From: MED-G105 sp965263305
GTDB lineage: Bacteria > Pseudomonadota > Alphaproteobacteria > Caulobacterales > Parvularculaceae
DNA length: 64,000 nucleotides
NCBI GenBank assembly: GCA_965263305.1
Contig: OZ253666.1
Location: forward strand, 434,001-498,000
Reading direction: 5' to 3'
Positions 1 through 9,135 of this stretch are shown piece after piece (position 1 is the first letter of the stretch; every line of letters starts with the position of its first letter). A program made the position numbers and the translations under genes. The notes under the pieces are model-generated. The model searched no databases. It worked only from the letters and a program-made list of their open reading frames with translations, and had not been told where the DNA came from.

Positions 1-1
1 C

Positions 2-1894
2 ATGCTGCATATTAATGATCTAACATACCGCATCGAAGGGCGCGTCCTGTTTGATAAAGCAACGGCGATGATCGCCGGCGGATGGAAGGCCGGCTTTGTT
101 GGGCGCAATGGCGCGGGCAAATCCACCTTGCTGAAACTGATCCGGGGCGAGATCTCCGCCGACGATGGCGATATCTCGTTACAAAAGGGCATGCGTCTCG
201 GTGGGGTCTCGCAAGAGGCGCCCGCGACCCAAGACAGCCTTCTCCAAACCGTTTTGTCAAAAGACGAAGAACGCGCCGCCCTCCTCGCCGAAGCAGAAGA
301 TGCGTCCTTATCGCCGGAGCGGATTTCTGAGATCCATATGCGCCTCGCCGATATCGACGCTCACTCGGCCGAAGCGCGTGCGGCCGGCATTCTCTTTGGT
401 CTTGGTTTTTCCACAGAAGAACAGGCCCGCGCTTGCGCCGATTTTTCCGGCGGCTGGCGGATGCGCGTGGCACTGGCCGGCGTTTTGTTCGCCGCACCTG
501 ATCTACTCCTCCTCGATGAGCCGACGAACTATCTCGATCTGGAAGGCGCCATGTGGTTGGAGAACTATATCCGGCGGTATCCGTATACGGCTCTTATCGT
601 CAGCCACGACCGTGCGTTTCTGAACCGATCCGTCAGCCATATTCTCGCGCTGGAGAACACAAAACTCTCCGTGAGCCCTGGAGATTTTGATACCTATGAA
701 CGTCGCCGCGTCGAGGCGCGCGCCCAAGCCATCGCTTTTAAAACCAAGCAAGAAGCAAAACGGCGCCATATGGAAGCGTTTATTGATCGCTTTCGCGCTA
801 AGGCCTCCAAAGCAAAACAAGCCCAAAGCCGGATCAAGGCGTTGGAGCGCATGGCGAGCATCGCCGAGCCGATTGAAGAACGCACCACGCCTTTTGAGTT
901 TAAAAACCCCGCCGCCATGGCGCCGCCCATCGTGCGTATTGTTGACGCCGACATCGGATACGAAGAAGACAATCCGGTTTTGAAAAAAATCAATCTACGG
1001 ATTGATCAAGATGATCGCATCGTGATTTTAGGGCCAAACGGTCAGGGCAAAACCACCCTGGTCAAAGCGATATCAAGTCGGTTGTCGCCGCTGAAAGGCA
1101 ATGTTTTTAAACACAAAAAACTGGATATTGCCTATTTCTCTCAGCACCAAGTTGACGAGTTACGGCCCAAACAAACCGCTTACGATCATGTTCGCGATCT
1201 AATGCCCGATGGCACAGAAGCGCAAATACGGGCGCGCACGGCGGCTCTAGGCTTTGGTGCGGCGAAGGCCGACACCACGGTAGAAAAAATGTCGGGCGGC
1301 GAGAAAGCGCGGCTGCTCCTGGGGCTGATCACGTTTCACGGTGCCCATATGATTATTCTCGACGAGCCGACGAACCATCTTGATATTGACAGCCGTGAAG
1401 CGCTTTCAGCGGCTCTTAATCAGTATACAGGCGCTGTTATCTTGATTACCCATGACGCCCATCTTGCCGCTGCGGTGGCTGACCGCCTATGGCTCGTCAA
1501 AGATGGCGCCGCCGGGCCCTATGACGGGGACCTTGACGATTACCGCGCGCTTGTGTTGGAAGCCGGCAAGACAGAGGCTCAAGACAAACCTCGCGCCGTC
1601 GCGGATCAACGCTTAGAGGCGCGCCAGGCCCGGGCCGATGCGCGCGAATCGGTCGCCCCATTGAAAAAGAAAGCCGACATCTATGAAGCGAAGCTAGAGG
1701 AGCTAAACGCAATCTTGCCGAAGATTGACGCCGCTCTCGCCGACCCGTCGCTCTACGAAAACATCGCCAGACTGACAAAACTTCAAAAAGAACGCGCCGC
1801 TTTGGTCGAAGCCATTGCCAAAACAGAAGAAGATTGGCTAGGCGCGCTAGAAAAATATGAGAGCGCCCGAGACGCGGCCTCGCCCACCCCATAG
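2..1894 (+). CDS. ABC-F family ATPase (duplicated ABC, ribosome-associated type)
   Basis: Soluble tandem-ABC ATPase with no membrane segment, so an ABC-F translation factor rather than a transporter. First cassette: Walker A GRNGAGKS at residues 34-41, signature FSGGW 148-152, Walker B LLLLDEP 168-174. A basic helical linker rich in Lys and Arg lies at about 250-285. Second cassette: Walker A GPNGQGKT 344-351, signature MSGGEKA 430-436, Walker B IILDEP 451-456. A charged coiled-coil tail covers about 540-625. The 630-aa length fits the Uup/YheS side of the family. Such proteins bind the ribosomal E site and relieve stalled states; the exact subfamily cannot be assigned by eye. The ATG is two bases from the window edge, so its ribosome site is not visible, but MLHINDLTY is a typical ABC-F N-terminus. 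The chorismate mutase gene follows after 24 bases. Confidence 0.93.
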   Translation: MLHINDLTYRIEGRVLFDKATAMIAGGWKAGFVGRNGAGKSTLLKLIRGEISADDGDISLQKGMRLGGVSQEAPATQDSLLQTVLSKDEERAALLAEAEDASLSPERISEIHMRLADIDAHSAEARAAGILFGLGFSTEEQARACADFSGGWRMRVALAGVLFAAPDLLLLDEPTNYLDLEGAMWLENYIRRYPYTALIVSHDRAFLNRSVSHILALENTKLSVSPGDFDTYERRRVEARAQAIAFKTKQEAKRRHMEAFIDRFRAKASKAKQAQSRIKALERMASIAEPIEERTTPFEFKNPAAMAPPIVRIVDADIGYEEDNPVLKKINLRIDQDDRIVILGPNGQGKTTLVKAISSRLSPLKGNVFKHKKLDIAYFSQHQVDELRPKQTAYDHVRDLMPDGTEAQIRARTAALGFGAAKADTTVEKMSGGEKARLLLGLITFHGAHMIILDEPTNHLDIDSREALSAALNQYTGAVILITHDAHLAAAVADRLWLVKDGAAGPYDGDLDDYRALVLEAGKTEAQDKPRAVADQRLEARQARADARESVAPLKKKADIYEAKLEELNAILPKIDAALADPSLYENIARLTKLQKERAALVEAIAKTEEDWLGALEKYESARDAASPTP

Positions 1895-1918
1895 CGCCGC
1901 TTGGCAAACAGGAGATAA

Positions 1919-2221
1919 ATGATGGGAAAAAACCCGAATGATTGCGCCAATCGCGAAGAGGTCCGCGCGGAGATCGATCGACTTGACGACGCCCTTGTCG
2001 ATCTGTTGGCAGAACGTTGGTCGTATCAAGATCGGATGTGGCGACTGAAACAGCTGGACGCCACGGATGTGAACGTTCCCTGGCGAAACCGGGAAGTCAT
2101 CGAGCGCGTGCGCGAACGCGCTCAAAAGCGGAATATGCCACCGGAAATGACAGAAGCCCTCTGGCGCCAAATTATCGGCTGGGGCATTCAATACCAAGAA
2201 GAGCGGTTGCGCACGGATTAA
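1919..2221 (+). CDS. Chorismate mutase, AroQ class (monofunctional)
   Basis: A 100-aa all-helical protein matching the AroQ fold, which converts chorismate to prephenate for Phe/Tyr synthesis. By alignment from memory with the E. coli P-protein mutase domain, the active-site set is present: Arg16, Arg33 in LLAER, Lys44, Arg58-Glu59 in NRE, and Gln91/Gln93 near the end. There is no signal peptide and no fused prephenate dehydratase or dehydrogenase domain, so it acts alone in the cytosol. It lies 24 bases after the ABC-F gene and is probably co-transcribed. The second Met (1922) is an equally possible start. A minority of such stand-alone mutases are salicylate-type lyases, but nothing here suggests that. 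Confidence 0.85.
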   Translation: MMGKNPNDCANREEVRAEIDRLDDALVDLLAERWSYQDRMWRLKQLDATDVNVPWRNREVIERVRERAQKRNMPPEMTEALWRQIIGWGIQYQEERLRTD

Positions 2222-2297
2222 CCGTGCAAACCCAACCAAACCGCAACGGCGCAAATGTATTCGTAATGATAGCGCTATCATTTCGAGTGAAACAAAA

Positions 2298-2315
2298 GGC
2301 CCTCGTAAGAGGGCC
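2298..2315 (-). terminator. Rho-independent terminator of the nlpD-like gene
   Basis: GGCCCTC and GAGGGCC form a perfect 7-bp stem with a 4-base loop. Read on the minus strand the stem is followed by TTTTG, about 105 bases after the stop of the LysM/M23 gene. There is no T tract on the plus side, so it is oriented for the minus-strand gene. Confidence 0.6.
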
Positions 2316-2419
2316 AATGTCAGTTATACGCATACTTTTTTCTGAATTGAGAGCGCAAATGGCTTATGTCGCACACTGAGGTCAAGAGCGTTCTTTAAGA
2401 ACTTGGGCCTTCAGTCGCG

Positions 2420-3682
2420 TTAGTTGCCCAAAAACACCAGTGGATCGATGGCCTTAAGGTTTTGCCGGATCTCAAAGTGTAATTGAGGCTCGCTCGCCGA
2501 CCCCGTCTGGCCAACTTTGGCAATGACTTGCCCACGTCGCACTTTTTGCCCCTTGCGGACGATCATCGCCTCCGTATGAGCATAGGCCGTCACAAAACCA
2601 TCGTCATGGCGGATCAGCAAGAGATTGCCAAAATCATCAAGCTCCGACCCGCGATAAACAACCTCGCCGTCTGCGGCGGCGCGAACAGGCGTGCCAATCG
2701 GCGCAGCGATATTGAGCCCGTCATTGCGCTCGCCATTGGAGACGCCGTATCGGGCAAGCACTGCCCCTTTAACAGGCCACCCAAACGCCCCCGACCCACT
2801 TGTTGATTTCGGGGTAGAATACGACACTGGCGTCAGACGGTCGCCCGCTTTAGGCGAACTTGTCGCGATTGCGATACCCTCCCTCGCCGGAACCCGGAGC
2901 TTATCGCCAATCGATAGTTCATACGGCGCGCGCAATTTATTGGCGCGCGCCAGCTCTTTTACACCAACGCCGGTTGAGCGGGAGATCGAATAAAGCGTGT
3001 CGCCTTTGCTCACCACGTGGGTAAGGTAGGTGCGCCGCGTTTTGCGAGACGTATTTGCCGCCGTTTGACGCGCACCAACGGCCGGCACGCGCAAAACTTG
3101 ACCAATTTCCAAAGTATACGGCGCTCTTAGTCTGTTCACGTCAATAATGTCAGCTGGAGCGGCGCCAAATCTACGAGCGATCGCATAAACTGTATCGCCC
3201 CGCCGAACGATGACGTCGCGCAAATTGCCAACGCGAGAGGACGTCGCGGCGGTTTTGATCGGGCGCAGCGCAGAACTCGGCACAGCAGACCTTTCAACCT
3301 TCGCGGCATCGCCGCCGCGTCGGCGTTCCGCCAGATAGATCGGGCGAGCATTGTAATCGAAGCGCTGCGGCGGCGCTAATTCTTCGATTTCATCATTAGC
3401 GCCAATTGCTGGCTCGAAACGCGTTTCGACCGACGCCGTTTGCAGAGGCGTCACTAACACTGGCTCTGGGCGTCCCGTCGAACCAACCGCGTCGGGGGTG
3501 GAACGCTGGCGCACCGTTGCAAGCCGTTCGCGTTCAGCGGCTGTTTGAGCGGGATCGGTATAAATTCGGCCCTGCCATGCCGGTTGGGAGCCATAGACAA
3601 CCGGCGCAGCCGCTTTATTAGCGCACCCCGTCAACACTGCGGCGCTCATCAAAAATAGTGCTTTCCCGACCGTCTTTTTCAT
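2420..3682 (-). CDS. nlpD: LysM / degenerate M23 (LytM) lipoprotein, NlpD-like
   Basis: Envelope lipoprotein, probably a murein-amidase activator. Lipobox LTGC puts the lipidated Cys at 20. Two LysM murein-binding modules occupy about 157-200 and 222-265, and a LytM/M23 domain about 300-415. The zinc site is incomplete: the usual first His and Asp of HxGxDIA are Asn320 and Asn324 (NDGLNIA), and the first His of HLH is Gln400, while His369 and His402 remain. Loss of metal ligands is known for NlpD/EnvC-type LytM factors that activate amidases instead of cutting peptidoglycan, so I infer that role. It is last in the serS-surE block. In many alphaproteobacteria a pcm gene lies between surE and this gene; here there is a 208-base gap. 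Confidence 0.88.
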   Translation of the reverse strand: MKKTVGKALFLMSAAVLTGCANKAAAPVVYGSQPAWQGRIYTDPAQTAAERERLATVRQRSTPDAVGSTGRPEPVLVTPLQTASVETRFEPAIGANDEIEELAPPQRFDYNARPIYLAERRRGGDAAKVERSAVPSSALRPIKTAATSSRVGNLRDVIVRRGDTVYAIARRFGAAPADIIDVNRLRAPYTLEIGQVLRVPAVGARQTAANTSRKTRRTYLTHVVSKGDTLYSISRSTGVGVKELARANKLRAPYELSIGDKLRVPAREGIAIATSSPKAGDRLTPVSYSTPKSTSGSGAFGWPVKGAVLARYGVSNGERNDGLNIAAPIGTPVRAAADGEVVYRGSELDDFGNLLLIRHDDGFVTAYAHTEAMIVRKGQKVRRGQVIAKVGQTGSASEPQLHFEIRQNLKAIDPLVFLGN

Positions 3683-3890
3683 TTAGGTCCCCGACAATTT
3701 AATGGTTCGAAGAATTGAATCGCATCGTTCGTTCTATGACGCATGATTCATCTGAAAATGATTCGAAAATTCCGGTTAATAAGTGGTTAAGAAAACGCGT
3801 CATTGCCTTAACAGCGCAGCAACCATGCGGGGTTAGCGAGGTTTCAAACCTAACGCTCTTTCGACGCCGCCTCTGCCACGCTCGGTCGCG

Positions 3891-4658
3891 TCAGACGCCA
3901 TCTTTCTCGAAAACAGCCTTCAACGCCCCCAATGAACCGTGATGGGTGAGCGCCAAGTGCAGGGGCGTAATGGAGATACGACCATCATAAATGGCGCGAA
4001 GGTCAACACCAGCGGGCGGGTCTGATAATTTCCCGGAATACCCAAACCAATAATACATACCGCCGCGCAGATCCTTTCGCTCTTCTGAAAAGAGCGACAA
4101 CACATCTCGCTGGCCCTGCTCGGTAATTTCAATCGGTCCGACGTCGTCAGGGTCTTTATCGGGGAAATTGACGTTCATCACCACATCCGCGGGCCATCCA
4201 GCCGCCAACAATTTACGGATGATGTCAGCGCCATAAGCCTCGGGCGTGGCCCATCGCGCGGTCTCTCTAGAAAAACGTGCAAGCGACAAGGCGATCGATG
4301 GGATACCAAGGGTCATGCCCTGAAACGCTGCCGCGATCGTCCCAGACAGAGTGACATCTTCGGCGAGATTCTGCCCGTTATTCACCCCGGACAATACGAG
4401 GTCAGGTTTCTTGTCGCTAATCAGGCGCGTCACCGCCATGGTGACCGCATCGGTTGGCGTGCCCGTTACTGAAAAACGCTTATCATTATACTGACGCACG
4501 CGAATGGGGCTTGAGAGACTTAGCGCCCGGGCGGCGCCAGATTGTTCCTCATGGGGCGCCACCACCCATACATCATCCGATAATTCATGGGCGATTTGAA
4601 TGAGACTTTCCAAACCACGCGCGTGAATACCGTCGTCATTGGAACAAAGAATACGCAT
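3891..4658 (-). CDS. surE: 5'/3'-nucleotidase SurE
   Basis: Metal-dependent nucleoside-monophosphate phosphatase of 255 aa, the normal family length. The metal site is visible: Asp8-Asp9 in SNDDG, Ser40 in EEQSGA and Asn93 in SGVNNGQN. It is cytosolic and implicated in nucleotide salvage and stationary-phase survival. The ATG overlaps the serS stop by one base (TAATG), indicating translational coupling in a serS-surE operon. The gene order matches the common alphaproteobacterial serS-surE-(pcm)-nlpD arrangement. Confidence 0.95.
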   Translation of the reverse strand: MRILCSNDDGIHARGLESLIQIAHELSDDVWVVAPHEEQSGAARALSLSSPIRVRQYNDKRFSVTGTPTDAVTMAVTRLISDKKPDLVLSGVNNGQNLAEDVTLSGTIAAAFQGMTLGIPSIALSLARFSRETARWATPEAYGADIIRKLLAAGWPADVVMNVNFPDKDPDDVGPIEITEQGQRDVLSLFSEERKDLRGGMYYWFGYSGKLSDPPAGVDLRAIYDGRISITPLHLALTHHGSLGALKAVFEKDGV

Positions 4659-5938
4659 TAAGAAACCCGCTCTATTTTTTCCAAACCACCCAAATAACCC
4701 CGGAGGACATCGGGCACAACAACTGATCCATCAGCTTGCTGATAATTCTCAAGTACCGCAACAAGGGTCCGCCCGACGGCCAGACCAGATCCGTTTAACG
4801 TATGAACCGGCGACGTCGCCTTCTCGCCCGCTGCGCGATAGCGCGCTTTCATTCGCCGCGCCTGAAAGGGGCCGCAGTTCGAACAAGAAGAGATTTCCCG
4901 ATACCGCCCCTGCCCCGGCAGCCACACCTCAAGGTCATATGTTTTTCTTGCAGCAAACCCCATATCGCCAGTGCAAAGCCGCATTGTACGATAGGCGAGG
5001 CCCAATTTTTGAAGGATGGTTTCCGCCGCGCCAGTCATTCGGTCCAGTTCGTCATCGGATTGATCAGGCGTCGTAATCGACACCATTTCAACCTTCGAAA
5101 ATTGGTGCACCCGGATCATACCACGCGTGTCGCGGCCGGCTGATCCCGCTTCTGATCGAAAGCATGGGGTCCAGGCCGTAAATCGCTTTGGTAATTCCTC
5201 TTCTGAAAGGATTGCTTTGGCGACTATATTCGTCAGAGAAACTTCCGCCGTCGGAATGAGCCAATGATCGCCCGTCGTCTCGAAGAGGTCTTCTTTGAAT
5301 TTTGGCAACTGCCCCGTGCCAAACAGGGCGTCGTCTTTCACCAACACTGGCGGCGCGCATTCTTCATAGCCGAACTCCCCCGTATGGGTATCAAGCATAA
5401 AGTTCGCCAAGGCGCGCTCAAGGCGGGCCAACTGGCCTTTCAACAACACAAACCGCGCGCCCGACATTTGCGCGGCGGTTTCAAAATCCATCTGGCCCAT
5501 GGCCTCGCCCAGATCAAAATGTTCCTTAGCGTCAGGGAGCGCTGGCGGCTCGCCCCATCGCCTGACTTCAACATTGTCATTTTCGTCCGCGCCCTCAGGC
5601 GTATCATCCGCAGGGATGTTCGGGAGGCGGGCGAGAATATCCGTCGCGGCGCCCAGGTGCTTGTCGCGCTCAGCTTCGGTCGACGGCATTTCTTTTTTGA
5701 TCTCGTCGACTTCCGCCATCAGGCGCTGGGCTTCATCCTCGTCGCCCTTGCCTTTAGCAGCGCCGATGGCTTTGGAGGCCTTATTGCGTCGACCTTGGAG
5801 TTCTTCCAGGACGACCGTCAGCCGGCGCGCTTCCTTATCGAGAGCAAGAATCTCTGCCGCTTGGGGCGCAAGACCACGACGCGCGAGGCCGGCATCGAAG
5901 GCTTCCGGGTTTTCCCTAATTTCTTTTAGGTCGTGCAT
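4658..5938 (-). CDS. serS: Serine--tRNA ligase
   Basis: Class II aminoacyl-tRNA synthetase charging tRNA-Ser. An N-terminal antiparallel coiled-coil arm (about residues 30-110, rich in Glu/Lys/Arg) precedes the catalytic core with motif 2 (FRSEAGSAGRDTRG) and motif 3 near the C-terminus (GVGRT-like region, then LENYQQADGSV). The start is taken at the ATG giving MHDLKEIRENPEAF, the standard SerS N-terminus; an in-frame GTG at 5956 would add six residues. The predicted length is 426 aa. It is coupled to surE by TAATG. Confidence 0.96.
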   Translation of the reverse strand: MHDLKEIRENPEAFDAGLARRGLAPQAAEILALDKEARRLTVVLEELQGRRNKASKAIGAAKGKGDEDEAQRLMAEVDEIKKEMPSTEAERDKHLGAATDILARLPNIPADDTPEGADENDNVEVRRWGEPPALPDAKEHFDLGEAMGQMDFETAAQMSGARFVLLKGQLARLERALANFMLDTHTGEFGYEECAPPVLVKDDALFGTGQLPKFKEDLFETTGDHWLIPTAEVSLTNIVAKAILSEEELPKRFTAWTPCFRSEAGSAGRDTRGMIRVHQFSKVEMVSITTPDQSDDELDRMTGAAETILQKLGLAYRTMRLCTGDMGFAARKTYDLEVWLPGQGRYREISSCSNCGPFQARRMKARYRAAGEKATSPVHTLNGSGLAVGRTLVAVLENYQQADGSVVVPDVLRGYLGGLEKIERVS

Positions 5939-6096
5939 GGCTAATCTTTCACTCACTTCTCGCTCAGAGCGCCTCGGTTGAAGGCAACAGGCGCTCTATA
6001 CCGAGGGCCGCCCACCGCTAAAAGGGGGGATCGTCATCATAAATTCGATAGAGGGCGGCGCGCTGGTGTTTATAGGATTTCGGGGACTATTGCGCC

Positions 6097-7020
6097 CTAC
6101 TCCGCTTGGGCCGGCGCATCATCGCCGCCGTCAACGGAGGCCGCCAAACTCTCCTGCGCTTTTCGGGTCGCAACACGAACCGACAGGATCGAGACTTCAT
6201 AGAGCCCAAAAATACACATGCCCAACACCAGCTGACTGAAAGGATCCGGGGGCGTCAAAAATGCAGCGACAATAAAGATACCGACAAGGGCATAACGTCG
6301 GTTATTGACCAACAGCTCAGGCGTGACAAAACCCGCCCGCGCTAACAGCGTTAAAAACACCGGCAGCTGAAACGCGAACCCAAAGGCGAGAATGAGGGTC
6401 GTCACAAGGGTGAGGTATTCCCCAACCCGCGTCAAAAGCTCGTAATTCGCCGGCGCATCGCCGCCGGCCTGGGCTTCAAACCCAACGGCGAAGCGCATGA
6501 CGAACGGCATCATCACAAAATAGACCAGGCTCGCCCCGATCGTAAAAAGAACGGGCATCGCCGCAAGAAATGGGGCGGCTGCTGAACGCTCCCGCCGGTA
6601 AAGCCCCGGCGCGACAAATGCGTAGATTTGGTAGGCGATGACAGGTGAGGTCAGCGCGATTGCAGCGAAGACAGCCAACCGCACGCGCGTGAAGAAGAAT
6701 TCCAGCGGCGCAAAATACAGCGTTGGGTCTTTTCCCGCCGTTGGTCCGCCTTGGGCCTGGGCCACCGCCTCCACATAGGGGATAATCAAAAAATTGTAGA
6801 TGTGCTTTGAAAAGATAAAGCAGAAAACAAAAGCGACAGCGATCGCCGCCATCATAATGAGGAGGCGCTGACGCAATTCAGCGAGATGATCGAGGAGCGG
6901 CGCCGAAGAGGCGGCTAGCTCATCTTCCTCGGTCAACTCCTTACTGACGGTCGCCACTTGCTTGGAGGCGTCTGTTGCCCGCTTCCCCTTTAGTTTCTCT
7001 ATCCAGGATGACGGCAACAT
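6097..7020 (-). CDS. tatC: Sec-independent protein translocase TatC
   Basis: Polytopic core of the twin-arginine translocase, which binds the twin-Arg signal of folded substrates. The cytosolic N-terminal segment has HLAELRQRL at 45-53, and the first periplasmic loop has APLEFFF with Glu107, the counterpart of the essential E. coli Glu103. Six hydrophobic segments follow the expected spacing. The 307-aa length includes an N-terminal charged extension of about 30 residues. Its ATG overlaps the tatB stop (TAATG). The molybdopterin operon at 60.9-63.9 kb supplies a cofactor typical of Tat substrates, a functional link only. Confidence 0.96.
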   Translation of the reverse strand: MLPSSWIEKLKGKRATDASKQVATVSKELTEEDELAASSAPLLDHLAELRQRLLIMMAAIAVAFVFCFIFSKHIYNFLIIPYVEAVAQAQGGPTAGKDPTLYFAPLEFFFTRVRLAVFAAIALTSPVIAYQIYAFVAPGLYRRERSAAAPFLAAMPVLFTIGASLVYFVMMPFVMRFAVGFEAQAGGDAPANYELLTRVGEYLTLVTTLILAFGFAFQLPVFLTLLARAGFVTPELLVNNRRYALVGIFIVAAFLTPPDPFSQLVLGMCIFGLYEVSILSVRVATRKAQESLAASVDGGDDAPAQAE

Positions 7021-7592
7021 TAGACGCTGCGCCCCTCTTTAACGGGGCCATGAACCGGCGGTTCAATCGCCGGGGAAAGGTCATCATCCTCGTCGTCATC
7101 TAATCCGCCCACGGCGTTTTCGCTGTCTTCGAGACCGTCTTCGACGTCATCATCATTATATTCTTGATGATAGGGGTCCTGCGTTTCGTCGTACTCGTCT
7201 TCGTCGTCGCCAGATGCAGCGTTCGCCGTTGCGACACCCGCAGCGGCGGCTCCTGCCCCTGCGCCTTTGGCGACGGCCGCGTTGATGTTTTTGGTTTCTT
7301 CACTCAAGGCGTCTGAAACGGGCTTCACAGCGTCTTCAATGTCTTTGCGGGCCTGGGAAAACGCATTCTGCGTCCGCAGCGTTTCAAGCTCCTCGCGCAT
7401 TTCCTTCAGCTCGGTTTCGTGGGCCATCTCATCGAAGGCCGCACGAAATTCATTCGCCATGCGACGCGCCTGTGCGCCAAGCTGGCCGACGCTGCGCAGG
7501 AGTTTAGGCAGGTCGTTCGGGCCAACCACCACAAGGGCGATCGCCGCGACCAGCATCAGTTCAAAAAATCCAAATTGCGGCAATAAAGGCAT
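7020..7592 (-). CDS. tatB: Sec-independent protein translocase TatB
   Basis: Single N-terminal membrane helix (about residues 8-24, ending VVVGPNDLP) followed by an amphipathic helix and a long tail, the TatB pattern. The Glu in FGFFELML is typical of TatB. Residues from about 105 onward are low-complexity, first Ala/Gly-rich then strongly acidic (runs of Asp, Glu and Tyr). It forms the substrate-receptor complex with TatC, to which it is translationally coupled. tatA lies 61 bases upstream. Confidence 0.94.
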   Translation of the reverse strand: MPLLPQFGFFELMLVAAIALVVVGPNDLPKLLRSVGQLGAQARRMANEFRAAFDEMAHETELKEMREELETLRTQNAFSQARKDIEDAVKPVSDALSEETKNINAAVAKGAGAGAAAAGVATANAASGDDEDEYDETQDPYHQEYNDDDVEDGLEDSENAVGGLDDDEDDDLSPAIEPPVHGPVKEGRSV

Positions 7593-7653
7593 GTTCGCCC
7601 TAAAGGTTTCATCGCCCTAGCAACAAACAAGAGCGATGCCGGATGAACCGCCG

Positions 7654-7875
7654 TTAAGCGTCTTTCGCCTTTTCAGGCTCGACACTCGGCGTCACATCTT
7701 TTGCGTCAGCAGCGCGATCTTCAAGGGACTTGTCTTCGTCCTGAAGACCTTTGCGAAAGGCTTTGATCCCTTTTGCAAAATCACCCATCAACGATGATAC
7801 TTTGCCGCCCCCGCCGAACAAAAGAAGGGCCAGCACAATAATAATGGCAATCTGCCAAGGACCTATGGCGCCCAT
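7654..7875 (-). CDS. tatA: Sec-independent protein translocase TatA
   Basis: A 73-aa protein with one N-terminal membrane helix ending LLLFGGGGK, then an amphipathic helix (GDFAKGIKAFRKGL) and a short charged tail. This is the canonical TatA layout, including the Phe-Gly at the helix junction. TatA oligomers form the passage for folded proteins once TatBC has bound a substrate. First gene of the tatA-tatB-tatC group; scpB lies 222 bases upstream on the same strand, so tatA may have its own promoter there. Confidence 0.95.
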   Translation of the reverse strand: MGAIGPWQIAIIIVLALLLFGGGGKVSSLMGDFAKGIKAFRKGLQDEDKSLEDRAADAKDVTPSVEPEKAKDA

Positions 7876-8013
7876 ACCGAAAAATCTCTCCTCACGCCTA
7901 ACGCAGGCTTAGTTAAAGGGCCGTCGCATATCGACGACGATCGCGCAAGCAGCGCAGCCTCAATGCTTCCTACATTTGGGATACTTAGCCCGCGATGCCC
8001 GCCAGGGCAAACC

Positions 8014-8100
8014 TAATGGTGGAATACTGATCACGCAGTGAAGGATAAATAGTAAATTTAGCCAATCAGGGCTGACGAAAACGACCGTTTTCCACCATTA
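8014..8100. repeat. 87-bp element bounded by 11-bp perfect inverted repeats at the scpB stop
   Basis: TAATGGTGGAA at 8014-8024 is the exact inverse of TTCCACCATTA at 8090-8100, separated by 65 bases. The right copy contains the scpB stop codon (8098-8100). A second smaller hairpin, GAAAAC-GACC-GTTTTC (8077-8092 region), overlaps it and could act as a weak terminator for scpB. No coding potential was seen inside. It may be a MITE-like remnant or simply a long-range RNA stem. Confidence 0.55.
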
Positions 8101-9126
8101 AGCCTGGTCCCCTGGGTCCTCATCCACTGCGTCCAAAAGACCTTCATCGTCCTCGGGGGCCACGTCTTCGCCCGATTCCTGGTCCGACTCACAGAAATCT
8201 TGGACGAATTCAGCGCTCTCCTCCGACACATCGTCATCCCCTTCTCCATCATCGCCGCTCACCTCTGACGGGGTGGGCACGGCAAAACTTGGCGGTAAAC
8301 GCGCATCGAGAAGGCCAGCAGCTTTTAAATCCGCCATGCCAGGCAAATCACCAACGGTTTCTAGATTAAAATGCTCAAGAAAAGCCGGCGTTGTGCCGTA
8401 AAGCACCGGCCGGCCAGGGGCGTCTTTGCGCCGCCCCCGCAATCGCACCCACCCCATTTCGAGGAGTTGATCTAAGGATCCCTTGGAGACAGCGACGCCC
8501 CGGACATCTTCGATATCGGCGCGGGTGCAGGGCTGATGATAGGCAATGATCGCCAATGTTTCGAGAGCGGCGCGAGATACTTTGCGTTGCTCGGTTTTCT
8601 GCTCCTCCAACACATGGGCGACCGACGGATTTGTAATAAACCGATAACGCCCGCCTGCCTTCGACAGAACGACGCCTCGGTTTTCGTAATGTTGCTCAAG
8701 GGTCTCTAGAAGAGCCGGCACATCAGCGCCCGCGGGCAACCGCCGCACGAGACCGGCCTTGTCGATGGGCTCATTGGACGCAAACAACAACGCCTCCACC
8801 ATTCTCAGATGCTCCGCCATCTGAGCGGCCGCCCAAACCGGATCTTCCGCCGCCTCATCATCGTCCGTGTCACCCACTTCCTCTGCCGTTTCTTCGTGAC
8901 CTTCGGCGTCGTCATCGACGTCATCCGTTGAATCTAAAGACACGATTTCAGCGCCGCGTTCCTCGGTGGGATCTTCTGTCTCCACTACGCCCTCGTTACG
9001 AGTGGTCGCGTCTTCCCCATCATCAGAGGCGTTTTCCGGGCCCAACTCATCGGCGAGGGCTTCTTGTGCTTCGCGTACGGTCAATTGATCTAACTCTTTT
9101 GCTCTAGCGGCGTTTGGCGGCGTCAT
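8098..9126 (-). CDS. scpB: Segregation and condensation protein ScpB
   Basis: Kleisin-associated subunit of the SMC-ScpAB condensin complex, which compacts and segregates the chromosome. The core of tandem winged-helix domains lies at about residues 80-240 (from MVEALLFASNEP through KGSLDQLLEMGWV). The core is flanked by an acidic N-terminal extension of about 80 residues and an acidic C-terminal tail of about 60, giving 342 aa against about 200 for typical ScpB. The ATG lies 9 bases after the scpA stop with GGGGG upstream, so scpA-scpB are co-transcribed. Confidence 0.93.
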   Translation of the reverse strand: MTPPNAARAKELDQLTVREAQEALADELGPENASDDGEDATTRNEGVVETEDPTEERGAEIVSLDSTDDVDDDAEGHEETAEEVGDTDDDEAAEDPVWAAAQMAEHLRMVEALLFASNEPIDKAGLVRRLPAGADVPALLETLEQHYENRGVVLSKAGGRYRFITNPSVAHVLEEQKTEQRKVSRAALETLAIIAYHQPCTRADIEDVRGVAVSKGSLDQLLEMGWVRLRGRRKDAPGRPVLYGTTPAFLEHFNLETVGDLPGMADLKAAGLLDARLPPSFAVPTPSEVSGDDGEGDDDVSEESAEFVQDFCESDQESGEDVAPEDDEGLLDAVDEDPGDQA

Positions 9127-9135
9127 CGGTTGCGA

